The translations under genes and the position numbers were made by a program. Below the pieces are notes generated by a model that made no database searches, was not told where the DNA came from, and saw nothing but the letters and a program-made list of their open reading frames with translations. From the NCBI RefSeq assembly GCF_002723935.1, contig NZ_BEWM01000002.1:1-64000 (forward strand): a DNA stretch of 64,000 nucleotides, given 5' to 3'. The DNA is from Gluconobacter cerinus (lineage in GTDB: Bacteria > Pseudomonadota > Alphaproteobacteria > Acetobacterales > Acetobacteraceae). Within the stretch, counting starts at the first letter, position 1. Each line of letters opens with the position of its first letter. Positions 56,209 to 64,000 of this stretch are shown here, piece by piece.

Positions 56209-57342
56209 TTAACGCTTGAAACCGGGCGCCACGAACGGCATCGCCCGAACATGAACCGGAACGAATTTTCCACGCAGTTCGGCAAACAGCGCCGTGTCAT
56301 TCCCCGCGTAGTCTGTTGCGACATATCCCATCGCCACCGGTGCCTGGACCGTCGGGCCAAACGCCCCTGACGTCACAAGACCGATCTCTTTCTGGCCATC
56401 CGCATCCGCAAAAAGCTTTGCGCCCGCACGAACAGGCGCGCGCCCCTCCGCCATCAGGCCAACACGTTTGCGGCTGACACCCTCACGAGCCTGACGCAGA
56501 ACGATCTCCGCGCCCGGATAGCCTCCTTCACGAGAGCCCCCTTCGCGCCGGGCTTTCTGAATAGCCCAGGCCAGAGACGCTTCAATCGGCGTAGTCGTCG
56601 TATCGATATCATTGCCATACAGGCAAAGCCCCGCTTCCAGACGAAGCGAATCCCGGGCTCCAAGCCCAATGGGAAGAACCTGTGGCTGAGCCAGCAACGC
56701 CCGTGCAACAGTTTCCGCATCAGCGGCTGCACACCCAATCTCGTACCCGTCTTCACCCGTGTAACCCGAACGCGACAGCGTCACCGGAACACCAGAAAGC
56801 TTCGTCTCGATCACGTCCATAAAACGCATATCGACCGCTGCCGGACAAAGAGGTGCGATAGCCTCCTGAGCCTGCGGCCCCTGCAACGCCATCAGCGCGC
56901 GATCAAACTGCCGCGTCACAACACAACGGTCAGAAAGAGCCGCTTCAATCAGCGCCGCATCCTGCTCCTTGCAAGACGCATTCACCACAACGAACAGATC
57001 ATCACCCATGTTGGCGACCATCAGATCATCAAGAATGCCTGCGGTATCATTGGTCAGAAATCCGTAGCGCTGCCGCCCCTTCGCAAGCCCCGCATAATCG
57101 GCTGGGATCAGGCTTTCGAGCGCCAGAGCGGCATCACGCACATCGCCACTGCGAGCAGCAATCCGGATCTGCCCCATATGGGAGACGTCAAAAAGCCCAG
57201 TCTGGCTACGCGTGTGCAAATGCTCGGCCATCAGCCCTGCGGGATACTGAAGCGGCATCTCATAACCCGCAAACGGCACCATTTTGGCGCCAAGTTCCAG
57301 ATTAAGAGCATGGAGAGGGGTACGCTGGAGAGAGTCGGTCAT
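56209..57342 (-). CDS. gcvT: glycine cleavage system T protein (aminomethyltransferase)
   Basis: Releases ammonia from the GcvH-bound intermediate and makes methylene-tetrahydrofolate. The 377-residue product has MVPFAGYEMPLQYPAG, FDVSHMGQIRI with the catalytic-region Asp, RSGYTGEDGYEIG and GARDSLRLEAGLCLYGNDID, all hallmarks of GcvT. First gene after the tandem glycine riboswitch, about 70 bases from its second aptamer. Confidence 0.95.
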   Translation of the reverse strand: MTDSLQRTPLHALNLELGAKMVPFAGYEMPLQYPAGLMAEHLHTRSQTGLFDVSHMGQIRIAARSGDVRDAALALESLIPADYAGLAKGRQRYGFLTNDTAGILDDLMVANMGDDLFVVVNASCKEQDAALIEAALSDRCVVTRQFDRALMALQGPQAQEAIAPLCPAAVDMRFMDVIETKLSGVPVTLSRSGYTGEDGYEIGCAAADAETVARALLAQPQVLPIGLGARDSLRLEAGLCLYGNDIDTTTTPIEASLAWAIQKARREGGSREGGYPGAEIVLRQAREGVSRKRVGLMAEGRAPVRAGAKLFADADGQKEIGLVTSGAFGPTVQAPVAMGYVATDYAGNDTALFAELRGKFVPVHVRAMPFVAPGFKR

Positions 57343-57410
57343 GGGGTAGGTCCGGCCCGGTCAGAACGTGAAGGTGCAGACGCGCCCGGAGTTTCCGGAA
57401 AACGCCGCCC

Positions 57411-57571
57411 CTTCTGTCCTTTTGCCTGAGATCGCTATCCCGTCGGCGGGTACGTCAGGCGCACCTCTCTCCAGAATTTACCGACCAACTCGGTCCTTTG
57501 GCCTGAGAGTTTCCGGGGCGGTTGCTCCTTCGGCGCCAGCCCTGAAGGCCAGTCTCTCCCGTATTGGTCGG
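57411..57571 (-). promoter_or_regulatory. tandem glycine riboswitch upstream of gcvT
   Basis: Two aptamers in tandem on the minus strand. Aptamer 1 (57481-57571): P1 arms CCGACCAA and TTGGTCGG, with CGGGAGAGACTGG, GCCGAAGGAGCAA and CTCTCAGGCCAAAGGACCG. Aptamer 2 (57411-57477): P1 arms TTCTG and CAGAA, with GGAGAGAGG, GCCGACGGGATAGCGA and TCTCAGGCAAAAGGACAGA. These are the conserved core sequences of the gcvT glycine riboswitch. Binding of glycine would turn on the cleavage operon. The downstream expression platform shows no simple terminator, so translational control of gcvT is possible. Confidence 0.95.
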
Positions 57572-57601
57572 ACTCGATCCTGCCAGTTTCCTGATCTCTT
57601 C

Positions 57602-57635
57602 GCAATCGTTACGGTTAGTTCTGCGTTACGATTGC
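57602..57635. repeat. inverted repeat between riboswitch and ABM gene
   Basis: The arms gcaatcg and cgattgc are 20 bases apart, and cgttacg also occurs twice as a direct repeat inside. It lies in the divergent promoter region of the gcv operon and the ABM gene, so it may be an operator. Confidence 0.4.
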
Positions 57636-57669
57636 CGCATACCTTTGTAACCAGAACGGGAGAACTTTC

Positions 57670-57972
57670 ATGGCTGGCGAACTGACTGTCATTGCAGAAT
57701 TGTCCATTCCCCCCGAAAATCGGGAAAAATTCCTTGAAATGTGTGCTTATGACAGCAAGCATTCCAACGCGGACGAGCCCGACTGCCATAGCTTCGACGT
57801 GATGACATCCAATGAAGATCCGAATCTCATTGTGCTTGTCGAAACCTATCGCGATCAGGCTGCCTTTGATGTGCACCTGAAAACGCCGCACTTCCAGAAA
57901 TTCGCAGAGGCTGTAAAAACCCTTGGCTCCAAGGAAAGCAACGTCCGCTTCTTTACAAGGACGGCACCCTGA
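57670..57972 (+). CDS. ABM-domain (putative quinol monooxygenase) protein
   Basis: A 100-residue YgiN-type ferredoxin-like protein: ELTVIAELSIPPENREKFLE, DCHSFDVMTS, VLVETYRDQAAFDVHLKTPH and a final beta strand NVRFFTRT. The HLKTPHF element is nearly the same as HLETPHF in the paralogue at 51.9 kb. Function by family: oxidation or scavenging of quinols or reactive carbonyls, not proven. GGGAGA precedes ATG 57670. A lipoprotein gene starts one base after its stop. Confidence 0.8.
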   Translation: MAGELTVIAELSIPPENREKFLEMCAYDSKHSNADEPDCHSFDVMTSNEDPNLIVLVETYRDQAAFDVHLKTPHFQKFAEAVKTLGSKESNVRFFTRTAP

Positions 57973-57973
57973 T

Positions 57974-58243
57974 ATGCGCTTCTCGCTCAAAAACAGCATC
58001 TGTGGTGCCACTCTTCTCCTATTGGCTGCATGCAACGCGGAACAACCGCAGAAGCCGCATCTCATAGGTCTGGCAAACCCCGCCAGCGTCTCCTGCACAA
58101 AGCAGGGAGGAACTCTGGAAATTGTTAGTCAGCCGTCTGGACAGGTTGGTATGTGCCACCTGCCCTCCGGCCAGACCTGTGAAGAATGGAGCCTGTACCG
58201 CGACCATCAGTGCAAATCGTTGCCACCCACCTCCAAACCGTAA
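57974..58243 (+). CDS. DUF333 lipoprotein
   Basis: An 89-residue protein with a lipoprotein signal peptide: basic start RFSLKNS, hydrophobic GATLLLLAAC with the lipobox Cys20. The mature part is DUF333: GLANPASVSCTKQGGTLEIV, GQVGMCHLPSGQTCEEW and a final Cys. Four Cys after the lipid Cys suggest two periplasmic disulfides. Function unknown; the old label putative hemolysin is not supported. Coupled to the ABM gene. Confidence 0.86.
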   Translation: MRFSLKNSICGATLLLLAACNAEQPQKPHLIGLANPASVSCTKQGGTLEIVSQPSGQVGMCHLPSGQTCEEWSLYRDHQCKSLPPTSKP

Positions 58244-58256
58244 GTGCTTCCTCTCG

Positions 58257-58286
58257 TTTTCCTGATTTCCAAAGAGATCAGGAAAA
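58257..58286. repeat. 10-bp perfect inverted repeat after the DUF333 gene
   Basis: The arms ttttcctgat and atcaggaaaa enclose a 10-base centre. It begins 14 bases after the stop codon. No T-run follows on the plus strand, so it may be a weak terminator or a 3' stabilising hairpin. Confidence 0.5.
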
Positions 58287-58321
58287 CCGCTTTACGATGT
58301 GAGCAGTCTTCTTAAAATAAG

Positions 58322-58339
58322 TACATAACATGTTATGTA
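58322..58339. promoter_or_regulatory. 18-bp perfect palindrome, probable MarR operator
   Basis: tacataacatgttatgta is self-complementary over 18 bases and lies 36 bases before the marR-like start. MarR proteins bind 16-20 bp palindromes of this kind and usually repress their own gene, so autoregulation is the simplest reading. Confidence 0.65.
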
Positions 58340-58374
58340 TGTTATCCACACTATCCACCTGAAGGCAGTTCCCC

Positions 58375-58812
58375 ATGCAGAATCAGGCCCCTTGCCTCTC
58401 CATAGGCTCATTAACAAGTAAGACCGGGCGCCTTTTCACGCGCCTGATGGAACAGAAACTGAAACCCGCCGGAATGCGCGCAGGACAGATTCCAGTTTTC
58501 CTTGCCCTCGGAAAAGGCGAAGTCCGCACTCAAAAGGTGCTTGCTGAACTCGCAGGGATTGAGCAACCAGGCATGGCAACACTGCTGGCCCGCATGGAGC
58601 GGGACGGCCTGATCGAACGCGAACCCGACCCGGACGACAAACGCGTCAGTCAGATCCGGCTTTCGCCAGTTGGCTTCACTAAAAGCCAGCAGGTTATTCC
58701 AATTATGGAAGGGGCCAGCGAGGAAGCCTTCAAAGGCTTCACTCCGCTGGAAAGAGACATTCTCATTACGCTTCTGGAACGCATGAGCAGCAGCCTCGAA
58801 AGCTGTCTTTAA
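58375..58812 (+). CDS. MarR family transcriptional regulator
   Basis: A 145-residue winged-helix dimer. The helix-turn-helix is in RTQKVLAELAGIEQPGMATL; the wing is LIEREPDPDDKRVSQIRLSP, the standard DpDRR-type motif. N- and C-terminal helices form the dimer. GAAGG precedes ATG 58375 by nine bases. No obvious target gene adjoins apart from the DUF333-ABM pair upstream and speE, which is convergent; the ligand is unknown. Confidence 0.9.
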   Translation: MQNQAPCLSIGSLTSKTGRLFTRLMEQKLKPAGMRAGQIPVFLALGKGEVRTQKVLAELAGIEQPGMATLLARMERDGLIEREPDPDDKRVSQIRLSPVGFTKSQQVIPIMEGASEEAFKGFTPLERDILITLLERMSSSLESCL

Positions 58813-58847
58813 AATCCTTCACTCCTAAAAGAGCGAAGGATCAGGCC

Positions 58848-59720
58848 TTACTTCTCCGTCTTAGGAAGATGCTCGGCAATATACGGCGGCAGATTGAAAG
58901 AGCCGACGTGAATTTCAGGCGTCCAATAGCGTGTCGTGCCAAGGATCTTGGCAGCGTCTGCACGTCCGCGAATCTGCTCCAGCGTCTGCGTGTTCGGAGC
59001 CTGGCCTTTGGAAGCCATACCCAGCGTCATGAAACCGCCGACATAAGTCGGGACAGCGGCAACATAAGCTGAAACATGCGGGAAGAATTTCGCACGACGC
59101 AGGCTCGTCTCATACAGTTCATCAGACTGCATGAACGGAACACCGCACTGATTCACGATCAGACCTTCATCCGACAGGATACGTGCGCAGTTGCTGTAAA
59201 ATTCGTCCGTAAACAGAACTTCACCAACGCCGATCGGGTCCGTGCTGTCCACGATGATGACGTCAAAAGAACCGTCAGCAGCCTTGGCAACATAGTCGAT
59301 ACCATCACCGACAATCACTTCAGCGCGCGGGTCATTCCAGGCATCGCCCGCAATGTTCGGCAGATGCTGCTTGGAGAGTTCAATTACCGCACCATCGATT
59401 TCCACCATGACGGCTTTTTCGACGGTCTTGTGCTCAAGAACGCGACGCAGAACGCCACCGTCACCCGCACCAATGATCAGAACGCGCTTCGCACACGGAT
59501 GCGCCAGCATCGGAACATGCGTCAGCATTTCCTGATAAACGAACTCATCGCGTTCCGTGATCTGAATGACGCCATCCAGAACCAGCACACGGCCATGGCT
59601 GGAGCTTTCAAAGACAACAATGTCCTGGAAATCAGATTTTACGCGCGCGAACTCACGCGTTACGAGAAAACGCTGTCCCCAGTCCGGGTACAGGGTCTCG
59701 TTGATCCATGTTTCAGCCAT
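58848..59720 (-). CDS. speE: polyamine aminopropyltransferase (spermidine synthase) SpeE
   Basis: Transfers aminopropyl from decarboxylated SAM to putrescine. The 290-residue product starts ETWINETLYPDWGQRF and has FESSSHGRVLVLDGVIQ, RDEFVYQEMLTHVPM, VLIIGAGDGGVLRRVLEH, VMVEIDGAVIELSKQ and IIVDSTDPIGVGEVLF, where Asp residues bind the substrates. ATG 59720 has AAGGA at ten bases; an ATG two codons upstream is an alternative. It follows speD by 72 bases, the usual polyamine pair. Confidence 0.94.
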   Translation of the reverse strand: MAETWINETLYPDWGQRFLVTREFARVKSDFQDIVVFESSSHGRVLVLDGVIQITERDEFVYQEMLTHVPMLAHPCAKRVLIIGAGDGGVLRRVLEHKTVEKAVMVEIDGAVIELSKQHLPNIAGDAWNDPRAEVIVGDGIDYVAKAADGSFDVIIVDSTDPIGVGEVLFTDEFYSNCARILSDEGLIVNQCGVPFMQSDELYETSLRRAKFFPHVSAYVAAVPTYVGGFMTLGMASKGQAPNTQTLEQIRGRADAAKILGTTRYWTPEIHVGSFNLPPYIAEHLPKTEK

Positions 59721-59792
59721 GGTCATCGGTTCCTTGTCGGGATTTAATAGCAGAGTAAAGACCAGCCGGTTCGGCTGGCCCCTATCCGAGAA

Positions 59793-60272
59793 TCAGGCCG
59801 CGCTAGCGTTCCTGTCCTGCACGCGTCCACGGCGTACGGCATCAACTTCGATGCGGCCAGCCTGGAACAAGCGCTGCATGACCGGAATCGAAAGATTCGG
59901 ATCACAGGCGCCGCACATGAACACATCTACCGCAGCGTAATTACGCTCTGGCCATGTGTGGATCGAGATGTGACTTTCTGCCAGCACCAGAACACCAGAC
60001 ACACCACCATTCGGCGTGAAGTGGTGGAAATGGCTGTGCAGAATCGTTGCACCGGCTGCAATAGCACCCTCGCGCAGCGTCTCATCAATCCGTGCTGGAT
60101 CATCTAGATTCCGGGCATCCCAGAAATCGATCAGCAAATGATTACCGGCATAGCGTTCGCCATCCCGTTCAATAAAATAGTCTTTGCGCTCCTCTTCAAC
60201 AGAGTGAGCAGCGCTGTTCTGGATATCTCTCGGGAGTTCCGATACCATCCCCAGTTGAGCAAGTGCGTTCAT
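59793..60272 (-). CDS. speD: S-adenosylmethionine decarboxylase proenzyme SpeD
   Basis: Pyruvoyl enzyme giving decarboxylated SAM for SpeE. Self-cleavage occurs at the Ser of LAESHISIHTWPE (Ser100), which becomes the pyruvoyl group. GNHLLIDFWDARNLDD and DVFMCGACDPN, with the conserved catalytic Cys, are typical of the short bacterial class 1B. The 159-residue product has about 30 more N-terminal residues than the shortest members. ATG 60272 follows GGGGG closely; GTG 60275 is adjacent. Confidence 0.93.
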   Translation of the reverse strand: MNALAQLGMVSELPRDIQNSAAHSVEEERKDYFIERDGERYAGNHLLIDFWDARNLDDPARIDETLREGAIAAGATILHSHFHHFTPNGGVSGVLVLAESHISIHTWPERNYAAVDVFMCGACDPNLSIPVMQRLFQAGRIEVDAVRRGRVQDRNASAA

Positions 60273-60338
60273 CACGTACCCCCAAACCAGTAGACAGCCT
60301 GTTGGGCGAAATCGCCCCCTTGGGCCAAGAAGCGCGGT

Positions 60339-60367
60339 AGTTAGAGCCCCCTTCCTGCGGATGCAAG
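60339..60367 (-). promoter_or_regulatory. candidate promoter of speD-speE
   Basis: On the minus strand CTTGCA and CTAACT are 17 bases apart, about 65 bases upstream of speD. The G-rich spacer and sequence resemble strong alphaproteobacterial promoters. The leader contains a small hairpin, gggcg/cgccc (60304-60317). Confidence 0.5.
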
Positions 60368-60642
60368 GGTTTTCTGGCCTGATTCGCTAATATGTCACAT
60401 TCCCTGAAGAAGCCGGGCCGACATTACAGATCATCCCACTGCCGTTAGACGCTCCCAATAAGAACAACCGTTTGGGAATTCAGAGTAAAACACCCTCTAA
60501 AAACTCAAAAAACCGGCAATTTTTTGGGATCACCCTTCACTTCAGGGTCTTTCTGACTCAGCAACCGATACACTCCGTCATAACCAACGATTCATCCTAT
60601 GCGTCATCTGCGGCGTAGATAGGCAGGCTCCTGCACAGCGCA
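60368..60642. other. intergenic region without a recognised gene
   Basis: Between the speD promoter and the ilvC terminator. A small repeat accct/agggt with a 7-base centre lies near 60534-60551. The stretch 60480-60530 is AT-rich. No open frame with coding character was seen on either strand. Confidence 0.5.
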
Positions 60643-60692
60643 TAAAAAAACACGCACTCCAAGGCTGAAATATCTCAGCCTCGCAATGCGTG
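60643..60692 (-). terminator. terminator of the ilvB-ilvN-ilvC operon
   Basis: A two-tier hairpin: outer arms cacgca (60651-60656) and tgcgtg (60687-60692), a 6-base internal loop on each side, and inner arms ggctga and tcagcc. On the minus strand seven T follow directly (60644-60650). Confidence 0.88.
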
Positions 60693-60743
60693 CTCTTCAT
60701 ACCCCCTAGCCTATAGCGACTAAGGGGCCCTAATCCGTAAAGA

Positions 60744-62289
<1,546 letters not shown>

Positions 62290-62290
<1 letters not shown>

Positions 62291-64000
62291 CAGACCAACA
62301 TCATCCCTTCTTCGGTCAGACCTGCGGCTGCGGAATCCTGATCCGGGCCAAGCAGCATCTGGTTGTGAGCCGCACCCGATGGAATCATCGGATAGCAGTT
62401 TTCATTTTCCGCCACGCAGATATCCGCGATGACAGGGCCGTCATGCTCCAGCATCCGACGGATGACATCGTCCAGCTCACCCACGCAGGTCGCACGCATC
62501 CCGGTTGCCTGGAACGCTTCCGCCAGCTTCACAAAGTCTGGCAGCGCCTCGCTGTAAGACTGGGAATAGCGTGACCCATGCAGCAGCTCCTGCCACTGGC
62601 GCACCATGCCCATATACTGGTTGTTCAGGATGAAGATCTTCACCGGCAGACGATACTGCGCGATCGTCCCCAGTTCCTGAATGTTCATCAGGGTCGAGGC
62701 TTCACCCGCGATATCAATCACCAGCGCATCCGGATGCGCAACCTGTGCGCCCACAGCAGCTGGCAAACCATAACCCATCGTACCCAGACCACCAGACGTC
62801 AGCCAGCGGTTCGGCTTGGCGAACTGGAAGTGCTGGGCCGCCCACATCTGATGCTGCCCCACCTCGGTGGACACAAACGTGTCGCGCCCGGTTTCCATCG
62901 CCATTTCATACAGGCGACGAACGGCATGCTGCGGACGGATCACCGCAGACGGCGTCATGTCCTGCGTGAAGCCGAAGCCATCCACGCTGCGCCAGGACGC
63001 AATCTGGTTCCACCATGTGCTCAGATCCGGTGCCGGCGTATCGTCCCATGCGTCCAGCAGCGCCTGAAGCGTATCGCGAACATCACCTTCCAGACGCACA
63101 TCCACGCGGATGATCTTGTTGATCTGGCTCGGATCAATATCCGCATGAACCTTGAACGAATTCGGCGAAAACGCGTCTACACGGCCCGTCACGCGATCAT
63201 CAAAACGCGCACCCAGAGCGATCAGCAGATCACAGCCATGCGTGGCCATGTTCGCCTCAACAGACCCGTGCATGCCGAGCATACCAAGGAACTGCGGATC
63301 AGGAGACGGAAACGCACCCAGCCCCATCAGCGTAGACGTGACCGGAAAACCCGTCTTGCGCGCCAGACGACGCAGCAGTTCAGACGCTTCCGGACCAGAG
63401 TTGATGATGCCGCCACCCGTGTAGAACAGCGGGCGCTTGGCCGTCTTCATAGCCTGGACCGTGCGGGCAATCGCCTCGGCATCCGGCCCACCCTGACGAC
63501 GGAAACGCTTCAGCCGGGACATGGCAGGCGCCGTCAGCGGAGCCTGACCAACCGTGATGTCCTTGGGCAGATCAACCAGCACAGGCCCCGGACGACCGGA
63601 ACGCGCCACCTCGAAAGCTTCACGCACCGTTTGCGCCAGAGCGCCCGGCGTCCGCACCAGATAGTTGTGCTTCGTGGCCGGGCGGGTAATGCCCGTCGTG
63701 TCCGCTTCCTGGAACGCATCATTGCCGATCAGCTTCGTCGGCACCTGACCGGTCAGGCAGACCAGCGGAATCGAATCCATCAGCGCATCGACAAGGCCGG
63801 TCACGGCATTGGTTGCGCCCGGGCCGGACGTCACCAGAACAACGCCAACTTTGCCGGTCGAACGCGCATAAGCCTCAGCCGCATGAACGGCAGCCTGCTC
63901 ATGACGGACAAGAATATGGCGGATACGGTCCTGCTTGAAGAGCGCATCGTAGATTGGAAGGACAGCGCCCCCCGGATAGCCAAAGACTACCTCTACGCCC
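62290..64000 (-). CDS. ilvB: acetolactate synthase large (catalytic) subunit (5' end outside window)
   Basis: Thiamine-diphosphate and FAD enzyme joining two pyruvates, first step of branched-chain amino acid synthesis. The visible 570 codons start inside the protein at VEVVFGYPGGAVLPIYDA. The ThDP Glu is in LVRHEQAAVHAAEAYARS; then VTSGPGATNAVTGL, GRPGPVLVDLPKDI, and the ThDP diphosphate motif begins at GEASTLMNIQELGT and ends in LNNQYMGMVRQWQEL. The GDG of many homologues is replaced by GEA here (DIAGEASTLMN). Only the first few dozen residues are missing. Confidence 0.94.

Overview
The window looks like chromosomal DNA of an acetic acid bacterium (Acetobacteraceae, most likely Gluconobacter or a close relative). 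This is inferred from gene content and order: an F0-only ATP synthase operon (atpI-atpB-atpE-b'-b) without F1 genes, alphaproteobacterial blocks such as proA-nadD-rsfS-rlmH and BMFP/UbiK-YbjN-proC, a large clade-2 catalase, a periplasmic amidohydrolase, and a moderately high G+C content. Genes are dense, both strands are used, and I saw no insertion sequence, prophage or CRISPR array. The genus was not tested by any search.

Layout. 1-2.1 kb (minus): sugar-nucleotide epimerase (cut by the window edge), DUF192 protein and an MBL-fold hydrolase. 2.3-3.5 kb: RidA and a secreted CHAP protein. 3.6-9.0 kb (minus): a housekeeping run rplY-pth-ychF-proA-nadD-rsfS-rlmH for translation, proline and NAD. 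9.2-13.8 kb: MFS transporter, stress-type SDR and catalase. 13.8-17.8 kb (minus): hldD-lgt-pgeF and a periplasmic amidohydrolase (envelope). 17.9-20.9 kb: UbiK-like, YbjN, proC, a TetR-like protein, tRNA-Gln and an HU-like protein.

21.1-29.6 kb is the most distinctive region: an RgpF-like glycan protein, a 921-residue double GT4 glycosyltransferase, a 451-residue secreted beta-roll protein rich in Asn-x-Ser/Thr, and, divergently, a 999-residue GT4-GT2 glycosyltransferase. The two big transferases share a homologous central module. This looks like a surface glycan or glycoprotein locus; the link between transferases and secreted protein is an inference from proximity.

29.7-39.3 kb: Sad-type aldehyde dehydrogenase, nadE, otsB-otsA-dsbB (trehalose synthesis plus disulfide formation), mlaD with a 73-residue protein and a DUF2155 protein, and a 504-residue protein that carries the C-terminal TSCPD domain of B12-dependent ribonucleotide reductase but lacks a recognisable catalytic core. 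39.5-44.4 kb: F0 operon followed by a GT2 and an ArnT-like membrane glycosyltransferase. 44.4-52.9 kb: tRNA-Ala(CGC), YggT, tldD, aminotransferase, glnA with an unusual N-terminal tail, TRIC channel, cyclic-nucleotide phosphodiesterase, CopZ-like protein, ABM protein and YbaK. 52.9-64 kb: gcvT-gcvH-gcvP behind a tandem glycine riboswitch, ABM and DUF333 proteins, a MarR regulator with a perfect 18-bp palindrome upstream, speD-speE, and ilvB-ilvN-ilvC (ilvB cut by the right edge).

Start codons were chosen by Shine-Dalgarno spacing, family start position and overlap with neighbours. All family assignments are by recognition of motifs, not by database search.
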